A DNA stretch of 64,000 nt from Methylococcaceae bacterium (GCA_030693065.1 JAUYBL010000030.1:1-64000), one strand, 5' to 3'. Shown: positions 9,069-17,786, numbered from the stretch's first letter. Numbers and translations are program-made. Notes: generated by a model from the letters alone, not told the origin.

Positions 9069-9404
9069 TTATTTACAGTCATAGTAGTCAGCAAGCGATG
9101 TAGTTTGTTCACCGCCAAAAGCAACGTTGTTAGCAATTGATAAGGTTGAAACTTTGCGTGAAGAGGTAATAACCACAGTATTAGCATCATATTTAGTGGC
9201 AGTTTTCTTATGCCAATCATAACAATCATTGGCGACGAACAATCCTTGTGGACAAGACATTTGGGCTTTATAGGTACATTTTTTTGTAGAAGGAATACCG
9301 TTTTCTTCTATGCGTACCATTTCCCAACCTGGATATTTTAACGATGCGCATCCGTATAGAGTTAATGAAGAGATAATAGTGATTAATATGGTGTGTGGTT
9401 TCAT
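9069..9404 (-). CDS. Small putative lipoprotein enclosed by long inverted repeats
   Basis: A 111-aa protein with a lipoprotein signal: hydrophobic residues 5-16 then the lipobox LYGC, with C19 as the predicted lipidation site. The mature part has five cysteines in all (counting C19) and no motif I recognise; its C-terminus is DYYDCK. It is the only gene between the two arms of a long inverted repeat inserted between ureC and ureE, and it runs against the operon. The function is unknown. It may be a passenger of the repeat structure rather than a urease gene. Confidence 0.65.
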   Translation of the reverse strand: MKPHTILITIISSLTLYGCASLKYPGWEMVRIEENGIPSTKKCTYKAQMSCPQGLFVANDCYDWHKKTATKYDANTVVITSSRKVSTLSIANNVAFGGEQTTSLADYYDCK

Positions 9405-9557
9405 AGGTGTTTGTTCTTTTTAGGATTGAATGAGCCTGGTTGAGCAATGCTTTTTCTGCTCATCCTTATAGCTTGATTCTGTTCTTTTTAAAAGCCAAAA
9501 TCCCTAATCACAACGTGAGGGTATAAGATCTACCGCCGAATTTAGGATGGTTTTAGT

Positions 9558-9866
9558 CCCGTTATTTCGCCCCGAGCATCGGAGCTTTTTGCGAGATCAG
9601 CCCGTTAGGGGAGCGGCATGGATGCCGCTCGTTTTCGGTGGGGCTGGGAAGCCCCTTCTGAAAACCCTCGTCAAAAGTGAGAAGCGCAGGATTTAGGCGG
9701 AATCCGGGTCGCCTTTTCTTTGGGTACTTTCTTTTCGACTGCATGGATGCAGGAGGTAGAGCAACGCATGGAGCAGTTGCCGAGGCGAAGCAAAAGAAAG
9801 TACCTCGCCTTCGGGTGCGAGAACCCGATTTAAATAACCCGTCGCGATAGCGACACAAAAATAAAA
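9558..9866 (-). repeat. Long inverted repeat, right arm (carries the 48-bp module)
   Basis: Reverse-orientation partner of 8641-8903, about 309 bp. It runs from CCCGTTATTTCGCCCCGAGC at the inner end to GTCGCGATAGCGACAC at the outer end. Relative to the left arm it has one clean extra block, 9736-9783, between CTTTCTTTT and GGCGAAGC. With its partner it could form a stem of more than 200 bp. Confidence 0.85.
9736..9783 (+). mobile_element. 48-bp module, copy A (candidate miniature mobile unit)
   Basis: Runs from CGACTGCATGG to GCAGTTGCCGA. It is absent at the matching site of the sister repeat arm, where TTTT joins GGCG directly. A 47-bp near-identical copy with the same ends lies at 56528-56574 on the other strand, and a diverged copy at 56601-56644. 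It is too short to encode anything, so mobility would have to be in trans. It may instead be a recombining repeat block. Confidence 0.55.
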
Positions 9867-9877
9867 CAGCTAAGCAA

Positions 9878-10309
9878 ATGCTAAAACTCACCGAAACCAC
9901 CAACACCCAAGAACCCCCAGACGATACCTTGACCCTCCCTTACAACGAGCGCCAAAAATCAAGACAACCGGCGGTCACCCAAGGCGGAAGACACGTCGGC
10001 GTATTCCTGCCACGGGGCCAAACGCTACGTCACGGTGTGATACTGACTAACAGCCAAGGCTTTAAAGTGCGAATCAACGCCGCGCCGGAAGAACTGTCGG
10101 TTGTTAAATGCGCAGAACCATTACTGTTTGCCAGAGCTTGCTATCACCTCGGTAATCGACATATTGCCCTGCAAATTTTGCCTGATGAGCTGCGTTATCT
10201 GGCTGATCATGTGCTTGATCAGATGCTGATCGGTTTGGGTTTGAGTGTCGAACATCACACGCTACCGTTCGAACCGGAAGCCGGTGCTTATCATGGTCAT
10301 GGACACTGA
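9878..10309 (+). CDS. ureE: Urease nickel metallochaperone UreE
   Basis: Nickel chaperone that delivers Ni2+ to the UreDFG-apourease complex, 143 aa. The N-terminal half contains [11 protein letters not shown] and [21 protein letters not shown], matching the UreE peptide-binding domain. The C-terminal half has [12 protein letters not shown] and [15 protein letters not shown] with the metal-binding histidines. The tail is short but histidine-rich (YHGHGH). The start is ATG 9878, with no strong ribosome site because the inverted repeat ends just upstream. Its stop overlaps ureF. Confidence 0.92.
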   Translation: MLKLTETTNTQEPPDDTLTLPYNERQKSRQPAVTQGGRHVGVFLPRGQTLRHGVILTNSQGFKVRINAAPEELSVVKCAEPLLFARACYHLGNRHIALQILPDELRYLADHVLDQMLIGLGLSVEHHTLPFEPEAGAYHGHGH

Positions 10310-10973
10310 TCTTTCGCTGCTCAGGCTGCTGCAACTGGTCAGTCCCGGCTTGCCGATTGGTATGTACAGCTATTCGCAGGGTATGGAAAGTGCTGTAAAC
10401 GACGGCTGGATAGTTACTGTCGATGATGCAGAAAACTGGCTGAACGGCCTGCTTTCAGAGGGTTTGGCCCGCGTCGATGCGCCAATTCTGGCAAGGCTTT
10501 ATGATGCCTGGAGCGACAACGATGCGGAGGCCGTTAAACATTGGAGTCAACACTTAATCGCCTGTAGGGAAACCGGCGAGTTGCGCAGTGAAGATCGCCA
10601 AACCGGCCAAGCTTTGGCTCGTTTGCTGGACAAGCTGGAAATATCCGAAGCGCAAGCCTGGCTGCGGCGACCGGATGCGACGCTGGCAACGTTGTTCAGC
10701 TTGGCTGCAGTGCGTTGGCAAATCAGCAAAACCGATGCGATTGCCGGTTATTTGTGGGGCTGGCTGGAAAATCAAGTGTTATGTGCAGTGAAACTGGTGC
10801 CGTTGGGGCAGGTGGCGGGTCAGCAATTGCTTAAAAAGTTGGCCGGAAAATTACCGGTTCTGGTGCAACAGGCGCTGGCGCTCAGCGATGATGAAATAGG
10901 CGGTAGCGTCTTTGGGCTGGCATTAGCCAGCAGCCGCCATGAAATGCAGTATTCCCGATTATTCCGTTCCTAA
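10293..10973 (+). CDS. ureF: Urease accessory protein UreF
   Basis: All-helical urease accessory protein that bridges UreD and UreG and gates nickel transfer, 226 aa. It begins near [24 protein letters not shown], the family signature (key residues SPxLPIGxYSYSQG). The C-terminal part has [11 protein letters not shown]-like residues ([14 protein letters not shown]). The start is placed at ATG 10293 (or 10299), overlapping the ureE end by 17 nt. An upstream start would give a non-homologous leader. Confidence 0.92.
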   Translation: MVMDTDLSLLRLLQLVSPGLPIGMYSYSQGMESAVNDGWIVTVDDAENWLNGLLSEGLARVDAPILARLYDAWSDNDAEAVKHWSQHLIACRETGELRSEDRQTGQALARLLDKLEISEAQAWLRRPDATLATLFSLAAVRWQISKTDAIAGYLWGWLENQVLCAVKLVPLGQVAGQQLLKKLAGKLPVLVQQALALSDDEIGGSVFGLALASSRHEMQYSRLFRS

Positions 10974-10981
10974 AGAGAATT

Positions 10982-11602
10982 ATGATGAGCGACAAACAAG
11001 TGTTAAGAGTAGGTATAGGCGGACCCGTCGGTTCAGGCAAAACGGCACTGGTCGATGCCTTATGTAAATTGATGCGACACGATTTTGAAATTGCCGTGGT
11101 GACCAACGACATTTATACCCGTGAAGATCAGCAGTTTTTGATTCGAAGTCAGGCCTTACCGGAAGAGCGCATTGTTGGCGTTGAAACCGGTGGTTGCCCG
11201 CATACCGCCATTCGTGAAGATGCCTCGATGAATCTGGCCGCAGTCGACGAACTTTGTGAGCGTTGGCCGACGCTGGACTTCATCATGGTAGAAAGCGGCG
11301 GTGACAATTTAAGCGCTACCTTTAGCCCGGAATTAGCGGACTTAACGATCTATGTCATCGATGTGTCCGCCGGTGACAAAATCCCTCGAAAAGGCGGGCC
11401 AGGCATTACCCGTTCCGATTTGTTGGTCATCAATAAAATAGACTTGGCGCCTTATGTCGGCGCGTCGTTGGAGGTAATGGATAGAGACTCAAAAAAAATG
11501 CGCGGCGAGCGACCGTTTGTTTTTACTAACATTAAAGTTGGGACTGGAGTAGACGCTGTTGCTAACTTTATTATTGATCAAGGCATGCTTAAAACCAGTT
11601 GA
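10982..11602 (+). CDS. ureG: Urease accessory GTPase UreG
   Basis: SIMIBI-class GTPase that powers nickel insertion into urease, 206 aa. It has the P-loop [11 protein letters not shown] near residue 14, the nickel-binding CPH in [34 protein letters not shown], and the guanine-specificity motif [10 protein letters not shown]. All expected motifs are present. A second ATG lies immediately after the first. The gene ends the urease operon and is followed by a hairpin terminator. Confidence 0.95.
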   Translation: MMSDKQVLRVGIGGPVGSGKTALVDALCKLMRHDFEIAVVTNDIYTREDQQFLIRSQALPEERIVGVETGGCPHTAIREDASMNLAAVDELCERWPTLDFIMVESGGDNLSATFSPELADLTIYVIDVSAGDKIPRKGGPGITRSDLLVINKIDLAPYVGASLEVMDRDSKKMRGERPFVFTNIKVGTGVDAVANFIIDQGMLKTS

Positions 11603-11641
11603 TTAAGCAAATGCCATAGGTCTGATTTGCTATTGCTTAAT

Positions 11642-11686
11642 GCCCTTTGATAAAGCCTTTGTGGGCTAGTCAAAGGGCGTTTTGTT
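11642..11686 (+). terminator. Rho-independent terminator of the urease operon
   Basis: The arms GCCCTTTGA (11642-11650) and TCAAAGGGC (11670-11678) form a perfect 9-bp stem, followed by GTTTTGTT. It lies 40 nt after the ureG stop and also faces the convergent gene ending at 11697. Confidence 0.8.
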
Positions 11687-11696
11687 ATCCAAACAC

Positions 11697-12644
11697 CTAC
11701 TCTGGTTTGTTAGTTCTACGAAACCAGATGTAACAACCGATCAGCAATGTGGTTAACAGTAAAAGAGGAAACAGGACCAGGGGATCGTTGGCTTTAACGG
11801 TAGAGTTTTCATCCTTGAATTTAAACTTGGTCAAAATGCCTAAATTGGGATCGGTAATGTCGATGGCAATTGAGTGGGCTGCAAGATGTGTTAGCTGAAT
11901 TTCACTGCCGTCAAATGGCTTGTTGTTTTTATCATAAAAGCTGACAAAGCTTGATACTAAGGCGGATTGACTTAACTGAGACGAGGCTAACTGTTTAGCT
12001 ATTTCTTCTTCAAGCGCGCGAGTAGTCTTACCATCAGTTTTAATCGTAATGGGTTGCTGATCATCTACGGTAATAACAATCTCACCTTCAGACGCGGTTG
12101 ATGATTTCTTAGTGGTAAATCCTTCTATGTATTCAACATCAGCCGCCAACACCAAATCCAGCGCAATTTGTACACCGGCAGCGCTAAAGTTTTTATCGGC
12201 TAGATCATATTTTAAAGACTGGTTGGTATAGTCTCTGACGGTGACTGAAGTTATGGAGTAACCGGCTTTATTAGCAACGCTTAACAGTGTCTGGTTTTCT
12301 GGGTTGTTGATAGTGATGCCGCGCCAAATCGGTTCCAGATGCATCAAACCATCTTTTAAGGCGTTGAATAATTTTTTGGTAATCAAGGTGCCGTCACTCG
12401 AGGCATCAATTTTGGCAGCGTTAAAAAAGCCAATGCCGGTAGCACGATACAGATCACCACTATCTACTCGCCATTCAGTCGTGTAAGAAAACAACGAATC
12501 ACTGGCTTTCTTGGGAATACTGGTATGAATGCGTAACTGGTCCTGTCCGGCAGCTGAGGTAACGGCCAGTGCGGGTTGATATAACATGCCGGATAAAAGA
12601 ATCGGAGCCGTGACTGCTAGATGTAATAGGTTAGATAGTTTCAT
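11697..12644 (-). CDS. Secreted, C-terminally membrane-anchored protein of unknown function
   Basis: A 315-aa protein from the ATG at 12644; a longer form from 12677 is possible but would add 11 non-signal residues. It has a Sec signal peptide (KLSNLLHLAVTAPILLSGM...ALA). A polar extracytoplasmic region of about 260 residues follows, rich in D, T and S. A single C-terminal helix (LVLFPLLLLTTLLIGCYIWF) ends in RRTNKPE. I do not recognise the family. The C-terminal layout resembles sorting tails, but the PEP motif of exosortase substrates is absent. It faces the urease operon convergently. Confidence 0.7.
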   Translation of the reverse strand: MKLSNLLHLAVTAPILLSGMLYQPALAVTSAAGQDQLRIHTSIPKKASDSLFSYTTEWRVDSGDLYRATGIGFFNAAKIDASSDGTLITKKLFNALKDGLMHLEPIWRGITINNPENQTLLSVANKAGYSITSVTVRDYTNQSLKYDLADKNFSAAGVQIALDLVLAADVEYIEGFTTKKSSTASEGEIVITVDDQQPITIKTDGKTTRALEEEIAKQLASSQLSQSALVSSFVSFYDKNNKPFDGSEIQLTHLAAHSIAIDITDPNLGILTKFKFKDENSTVKANDPLVLFPLLLLTTLLIGCYIWFRRTNKPE

Positions 12645-12757
12645 GTCCGTGGGATTTAAATAGATAAAAAATTTCAACTTATCATGATGTCGCGTAACAG
12701 CAATAGTTGTGTTTATGCAATGCCCAGGGAATTAATACCCTAAGTATTAACGAGAAA

Positions 12758-14080
12758 TCACGCAGTTGTATTGGCAATCGCTTTATGAATGCGCCTGAAG
12801 CCTAAGGCGATGATGACAAGTATAAAGGGGATGGCAACGCCTTCTGCGATGGCAGGATTCACCGGCAGGCCTTCTTCATGTAAGGCATGGGCGATAGCGC
12901 CGACCAGGCTGGCGGCGTAGTAAGTAATCGCAACGATGGAGATACTTTCAACGGTTTGCTGCATTCTAAATTGCATTTTGGCGCGTAACGCCATTGACGT
13001 CAGCAAACCTTGGTTTTGGCGCTCGATAATAATATCGACGCGGGTACGTAACAACTGACTGGCATTGCCGACGCGCTCTGACAGCAATGTAAAGCGTGTC
13101 GACGTCGCCCGGCAAGTGTTCATGGCCGGTTCTAAACGACGCTTGATAAACTCTCCCAAGGTTTGAATGCCTTGAATTCTTACTTCCCGCAAATCGGCGA
13201 CACGCTGTTCGACTAAGTGGTAATAAGCATCTGCAGCAGCAAAGCGGAAATGATTGCTGGAGATGTGGTTTTCTATTGCGGCGGCTAAGGTGGTCAATTC
13301 GTCGAGCAGTTGACCGTCGTTACTATCGGGCAGAGTCATCGCGCTGGTGATGGTGTAGAGCTGACGGTCCGCTTTTTTTAATTCCGGATTCAATTTGCGC
13401 GCGATCGGGAAGGCCAGTAAAGCCATGATTCGATACACTTCAATTTCAAACAATCGGTGTAATAAACGCCCGGATTGTTCCGGTCTTAAATCACGATTGA
13501 CGATTAAAAATCGACTAAAGCCGTCGTTGTGAATGCGAAAATCGGTAAACACCCTGGCCGCGCCGCCGGTGACTTGTGAGCCGACGACCGGGTTATTCCT
13601 AAAATAACTTTTGGCGATGTTTGATATTTCAGGATCGGATTCGGCATCATCGCTAATGTCTGCATCCGGGCTGGCGGCAATAATGACTGCGTGCGTCGCG
13701 ACCATTATCTGGCCTGGCATCATCGCCAGCCAATCCACCGGCACACACTTCAGTGCCGGTTTAGTAAACGGGCCTTCGGGATTGCCTTGGGCGTAAAACG
13801 TGTAAGTGCTGAATTCGCCATGTTGTTCCCAGCGAATTTGAAAACCATCAAACTGTGCGCTGTAGTGATCAGCCTCTTTGCCCGGCGCTTGTGTGCCAAA
13901 ACGCTGACAAAGTTGCGCGAGGTGTTCGCGTTCCTGCAATTTTTCTTCGCTGGTCAGCATCAGTGCCAGATGACTGGCGCGTATCGGCAGCTCCAGCATC
14001 AGTGATGCTCGGGCATGCACCTCGTTATGCAGCAAAAAGCGTTGCGGGTGATTTTCTGGGATGGGGAACAAGTTAGTCAC
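12758..14080 (-). CDS. DUF3422 family membrane protein
   Basis: A 440-aa protein matching the DUF3422 family: it opens with HPQRFLLHNEVHARASLML and has a long soluble region with PEQSGRLLHRLFEIEVYRIMALLAFPIAR (key residues RLLHRLFEIExYRxMALL). The C-terminus has two hydrophobic helices (YYAASLVGAIAHAL and AIPFILVIIALGF). The biochemical role of the family is unknown; it is probably an inner-membrane-anchored cytoplasmic protein. It appears to be a single-gene unit. Confidence 0.85.
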   Translation of the reverse strand: MTNLFPIPENHPQRFLLHNEVHARASLMLELPIRASHLALMLTSEEKLQEREHLAQLCQRFGTQAPGKEADHYSAQFDGFQIRWEQHGEFSTYTFYAQGNPEGPFTKPALKCVPVDWLAMMPGQIMVATHAVIIAASPDADISDDAESDPEISNIAKSYFRNNPVVGSQVTGGAARVFTDFRIHNDGFSRFLIVNRDLRPEQSGRLLHRLFEIEVYRIMALLAFPIARKLNPELKKADRQLYTITSAMTLPDSNDGQLLDELTTLAAAIENHISSNHFRFAAADAYYHLVEQRVADLREVRIQGIQTLGEFIKRRLEPAMNTCRATSTRFTLLSERVGNASQLLRTRVDIIIERQNQGLLTSMALRAKMQFRMQQTVESISIVAITYYAASLVGAIAHALHEEGLPVNPAIAEGVAIPFILVIIALGFRRIHKAIANTTA

Positions 14081-14203
14081 GGGCTTATAATGTGCTCGAG
14101 CAGATAACGGTTTTTAGGCGGGTAGACCGATGACTGATTGGCGGTCATAATGCGGTCGTTTAAAGCAACCCGTTAACAGCCACATCCTTGTGGCGTGTTG
14201 AGA

Positions 14204-14440
14204 TTATTGGCTGGATGCGTCGTCGCTAGGTACAAAGGTACTTTTGTTAAGACCGGAATACACTGGGCACCAGCCTGAATAACCGGTAGCAACCAGAATC
14301 AAACCAATCAAGAGTAAAGCAATTTTTGCTGTAAAAACTGAAATCAACAATAAGGCAATACCCGCATACAAGCGGTATTTTTTTTCCTTTTCGCCGACGT
14401 TATGTTCAAACTTAACCATGCGTTTATAATCAAAACTCAT
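14204..14440 (-). CDS. DUF2892 family small membrane protein
   Basis: A 78-aa protein with the DUF2892 pattern: NVGEKEKKYRLYAGIALLLIS, then two adjacent hydrophobic helices and GYSGWCPVYSGLNKST, including the conserved WCPVY. The family includes membrane tails of rhodanese-like proteins, but no rhodanese domain is present here. Its role is unknown. Confidence 0.8.
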   Translation of the reverse strand: MSFDYKRMVKFEHNVGEKEKKYRLYAGIALLLISVFTAKIALLLIGLILVATGYSGWCPVYSGLNKSTFVPSDDASSQ

Positions 14441-14544
14441 CTTAATTTCCTTCTGTGTTGTTTGTAATTTTTATCAATAGCCCGCGCTATTGTAACGCAA
14501 AGCAACATACAGAGCTCCCCAAAATCTGCAAGTGATAAAACCCA

Positions 14545-16725
14545 ATGGATGTAACCTCAATAATTGATTCTTTAAACGATGCTCAGCGCGCGGCAGTGAC
14601 TGCGCCGTCTCAGCCGATGCTGGTGTTGGCCGGTGCCGGTAGCGGCAAAACCCGTGTTTTGGTGCATCGGATTGCCTGGCAGATTCAGGTCTTAGGCGTA
14701 CCGGCGCACAGCATTTTAGCGGTGACGTTTACCAACAAAGCCGCCAAAGAGATGCGCGGCCGGATTGAAGAATTGCTTAATATTTCTGCACAGCCATTGT
14801 GGATCGGCACCTTCCACGGCATTGCGCATCGCTTGTTACGGCGTCACGCCAAACAAGCCAAATTGCCGGAAACCTTTCAGGTAATGGATTCGAGCGATCA
14901 GCTGCGCGTTATCAAACGATTGCTGGCTTCGCTGAATCTTGATGAGGCCAAATGGCCTGCCAAGCAAATGCTGTGGTACATCAATGCGCAAAAAGATGAA
15001 GGTGTTCGTGCTCGGCATATCGCCGATTCCGGCGATATGCTGCAGCGGCAGATGGTCACTATTTACCGTGCGTATGAAGAGTTGTGCGATCGTTCCGGCT
15101 TGGTCGATTTTGCCGAATTATTGCTCAGGGCGCATGAGCTGTTGCGTGACAATGAAGACGTGCTGGCGTTTTATCAACAACGCTTTCGGCAAGTGCATGT
15201 GGATGAATTTCAGGATACCAACACCATTCAATATGCCTGGCTGCGGCTGTTGACGCAGGGCAAAGACAATATTTTTGTCGTTGGCGATGATGATCAGTCC
15301 ATTTACGGCTGGCGCGGCGCGAAAATTGAAAACATCTACAGTTTTCAAAAACATTATCCCAATCACCAAGTTATCAAGCTGGAACAAAACTACCGCTCGA
15401 CCGGCAATATTCTTAAAGCCGCCAACAAAGTCATCGCCAATAACGACGGGCGCATGGGTAAAGAGTTATGGACTGAATCCGGGGATGGCGAACCGATTGC
15501 TCTTTACGCCGCCTTTAATGAGCAGGACGAAGCACATTTTGTGGTCGAACGCATACGCTCTTGGGTGAATGACGGCGGCATGCGTTCGGATGTGGCGATA
15601 CTGTATCGATCCAACGCCCAATCTCGGCAATTCGAAGAAAAACTAATGACCACCGGCACGCCGTATCGCGTCTACGGCGGTTTACGCTTTTTTGAACGTG
15701 CGGAAATCAAAAACGCGCTGGCGTATTTACGGCTGACTTCCAATCGCCACGATGATGCCTCGTTTGAGCGTGTGATTAATACGCCGACTCGCGGCATCGG
15801 CGCGAAAACCCTGGACGAAATTCGTAACATCGCCCGTGACCGGGCTGTTTCATTGTGGACCGCTGCCATTGCGTTGCTCACGCAAGGCGGTATGAGTGCC
15901 AGAGCCGGTAATGCACTTGATGCTTTTTTAATACTTATCAAACAACTGGATACAGACACAGTCGGCTTGGAACTGTTTGAAAAAGTCCAGTTGGTGGTCG
16001 AAAAAAGCCAACTGATTGAACTCTATAAAAAAGACAAAGCCGATAAAGGCGAAGAAAAAGTAGAAAACTTGGAAGAGTTGGTCAACGCCGCGCGCCTGTT
16101 TGATAAAGCCAGCGTGCAAATGGTTGATGAGAATGATGCTAACCTGAGCGAGTTGGACATGTTTTTGGCCAATGCTGCACTGGAAGCAGGCGACATGCAA
16201 GGCGATGATTTTGACGATTGCGTGCAATTAATGACCTTGCATTCCGCCAAAGGTCTAGAGTTTAAACTGGTGTTTTTGGTCGGTGTGGAAGAAGGCTTGT
16301 TTCCATCACAGCAATCCGTTGACGATGTCGGTCGCTTGGAAGAAGAACGCCGCTTATGCTACGTCGGCATGACCCGCGCCATGCAACATTTGTATATTAC
16401 CTATGCCGAATCCAGACGCTTGTATGGCCGGGAAAGCTACCCCAGACCGTCGCGATTTTTACGTGAAATTCCAGCCGAACACATGCAAGAAGTACGCTTG
16501 CGCGCCAGCGTCAGTCGGCCTGCCACCGTGGTTAAACCGAGGAGCGGATCTATACAAATGCCGAGTCGTTACAAGCTCGGCCAACGCGTCAGTCATGTCA
16601 AATTCGGGGAAGGCGTAGTGTTACAGCTGGAAGGCGAGGGAGCCCAAGAGCGTATTCAAATCAACTTTAAACAAGTCGGCATCAAATGGCTGATTGTTTC
16701 TATGGCGCAGTTGGATGTGTTGTAG
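14545..16725 (+). CDS. uvrD: DNA helicase II UvrD
   Basis: 3'-5' superfamily 1 helicase for nucleotide excision repair and mismatch repair, 726 aa. It has motif I GAGSGKT (about residues 31-37), motif Ia TFTNKAAKEM, motif II DEFQDTN, motif III GDDDQSIYGWRGA, motif IV-like YRSNAQSR, motif V HSAKGLEF and motif VI VGMTRA. The C-terminal YKLGQRVSHVKFGEGVVLQLEG segment, a small RNA-polymerase-binding Tudor-like domain, favours UvrD over Rep. It is complete. Confidence 0.95.
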   Translation: MDVTSIIDSLNDAQRAAVTAPSQPMLVLAGAGSGKTRVLVHRIAWQIQVLGVPAHSILAVTFTNKAAKEMRGRIEELLNISAQPLWIGTFHGIAHRLLRRHAKQAKLPETFQVMDSSDQLRVIKRLLASLNLDEAKWPAKQMLWYINAQKDEGVRARHIADSGDMLQRQMVTIYRAYEELCDRSGLVDFAELLLRAHELLRDNEDVLAFYQQRFRQVHVDEFQDTNTIQYAWLRLLTQGKDNIFVVGDDDQSIYGWRGAKIENIYSFQKHYPNHQVIKLEQNYRSTGNILKAANKVIANNDGRMGKELWTESGDGEPIALYAAFNEQDEAHFVVERIRSWVNDGGMRSDVAILYRSNAQSRQFEEKLMTTGTPYRVYGGLRFFERAEIKNALAYLRLTSNRHDDASFERVINTPTRGIGAKTLDEIRNIARDRAVSLWTAAIALLTQGGMSARAGNALDAFLILIKQLDTDTVGLELFEKVQLVVEKSQLIELYKKDKADKGEEKVENLEELVNAARLFDKASVQMVDENDANLSELDMFLANAALEAGDMQGDDFDDCVQLMTLHSAKGLEFKLVFLVGVEEGLFPSQQSVDDVGRLEEERRLCYVGMTRAMQHLYITYAESRRLYGRESYPRPSRFLREIPAEHMQEVRLRASVSRPATVVKPRSGSIQMPSRYKLGQRVSHVKFGEGVVLQLEGEGAQERIQINFKQVGIKWLIVSMAQLDVL

Positions 16726-16740
16726 GTTGTGGAACTTGCG

Positions 16741-16816
16741 GTAGGGTACGCATTGCGTACCTTTTCAGAGTATTCTGGTAATTAAGCCCTCAAAAGGTAC
16801 GCGGTGCGTACCCTAC
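16741..16816. repeat. Palindromic repeat GTAGGGTACGC...GCGTACCCTAC
   Basis: The arms 16741-16766 and 16792-16816 are almost perfect inverses (GTAGGGTACGCATTGCGTAC against GTACGCGGTGCGTACCCTAC). Each arm also has inner self-complementarity (GTACGC/GCGTAC). It lies 15 nt after uvrD, between convergent genes, and could terminate both. Confidence 0.75.
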
Positions 16817-16828
16817 ATGGCTAAAGTA

Positions 16829-17716
16829 TTATTGGACAAATTCACCATTTCTAAATGTGCCTACTTTTCGGGTGCCATCGGGTAAAACAAGCGTTGCTTG
16901 CCCTACTATGGCACCATTTTTAAATTCGCCAATAAATTTAGTATTATTAGGCCAACTCATTTCTCCTGGACCTTCGAGTTTTCCATTTTTTAAATTGCCA
17001 ATGAATTTAGTTCCATCTGGCATAGTCATAACCGTTTTCCCTTTCAGAGAGCCATCCTTAATTTCGGTATCGATTTTTGTACCATCTGGTAAGGTAATTG
17101 TTTTTCCGTCAGGCATCTCATTTTTAATCTTAGTAGTCGAATTTTGGTTAACCAAAGTTGGTGAAATATCTATATTGGTACTTACACCATTACCTTGTAT
17201 TAATTCAAAAAGTAAACGTTCGATAATGCCAGTGGAATAACAATGTGAGCCTTTGTCAATCCAATCAGTGCCCTGCACTGCGTAACCATTTACGTAACCA
17301 ACCACCTCCCCAGGCACCTTAACTGAGTAATTTTCATGAAAACTACTGTTGATTTGAACACGAGTCGACGAACCTTGTGGTGTAAAAATAATGCCGATTT
17401 TTCCATGATCCAATCCGTTCCAAATATTTGCCCAACCCCCATTATTGGCTACGTTACATTCAGTAAAACTTGAGTCGTTAGGTTTATAATTTTTAATGAT
17501 TAAAGCCTCTCCTAAATCAACTGTTTTTCTTTCAATAGCTGGTGGTGTAGAAGAAGTCTCAAAAAACTCAGGTAATTTCTCACGCAACTTATTTATGATT
17601 TGCGGGGATGGAATATCAAAAGTTCTTACATTGTTAACTAGTGGCGGTTTAAAAGGGGCACTTGAACACGCACTAAAGCAAATGGTGATGATTGCTAAAA
17701 TTATCTTTTTTTTCAC
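16829..17716 (-). CDS. MORN-repeat putative lipoprotein
   Basis: A 295-aa protein. The N-terminal lipoprotein signal ends in the lipobox FSAC, with C17 lipidated. Residues about 30-200 are an unrecognised domain. The C-terminal 90 residues hold at least four MORN-like repeats of the form MPDGTKFIGNLKNGKLEG, WPNNTKFIGEFKNG and LPDGTRKVGTFRNG. MORN repeats form beta-hairpin solenoids used for protein or membrane contacts. It is probably attached to the outer membrane; the function is unknown. Confidence 0.8.
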   Translation of the reverse strand: MKKKIILAIITICFSACSSAPFKPPLVNNVRTFDIPSPQIINKLREKLPEFFETSSTPPAIERKTVDLGEALIIKNYKPNDSSFTECNVANNGGWANIWNGLDHGKIGIIFTPQGSSTRVQINSSFHENYSVKVPGEVVGYVNGYAVQGTDWIDKGSHCYSTGIIERLLFELIQGNGVSTNIDISPTLVNQNSTTKIKNEMPDGKTITLPDGTKIDTEIKDGSLKGKTVMTMPDGTKFIGNLKNGKLEGPGEMSWPNNTKFIGEFKNGAIVGQATLVLPDGTRKVGTFRNGEFVQ

Positions 17717-17749
17717 TTTATTATATTCCTTAGATTCAACTCATTAGGC

Positions 17750-17786
17750 TGTAGGATGTGCTTCACACAGTGAAGCACATCCTACA
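17750..17786. repeat. Perfect 37-bp palindrome, GTAGGATGTGC family
   Basis: TGTAGGATGTGCTTCAC (17750-17766) and GTGAAGCACATCCTACA (17770-17786) are perfect inverses around a 3-nt loop (ACA). The related words CCACATCCTACGG follow at 17811-17823, and a looser copy is at 8965-9017. It lies between the MORN lipoprotein gene and vapC. Confidence 0.75.

Larger units (their letters stand above)
9405..9877. other. Gene-free stretch upstream of ureE
   Basis: Bases 9405-9557 presumably carry the promoter of the small minus-strand lipoprotein gene; no clear motif was found. Bases 9558-9866 are the right arm of the long inverted repeat, ending only about 11 nt before the ureE start codon. Confidence 0.6.

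Noticed and set aside
11697-12644. PEP-CTERM substrate
   Set aside because: The tail lacks the PEP tripeptide before the helix; only the helix plus arginines are present.
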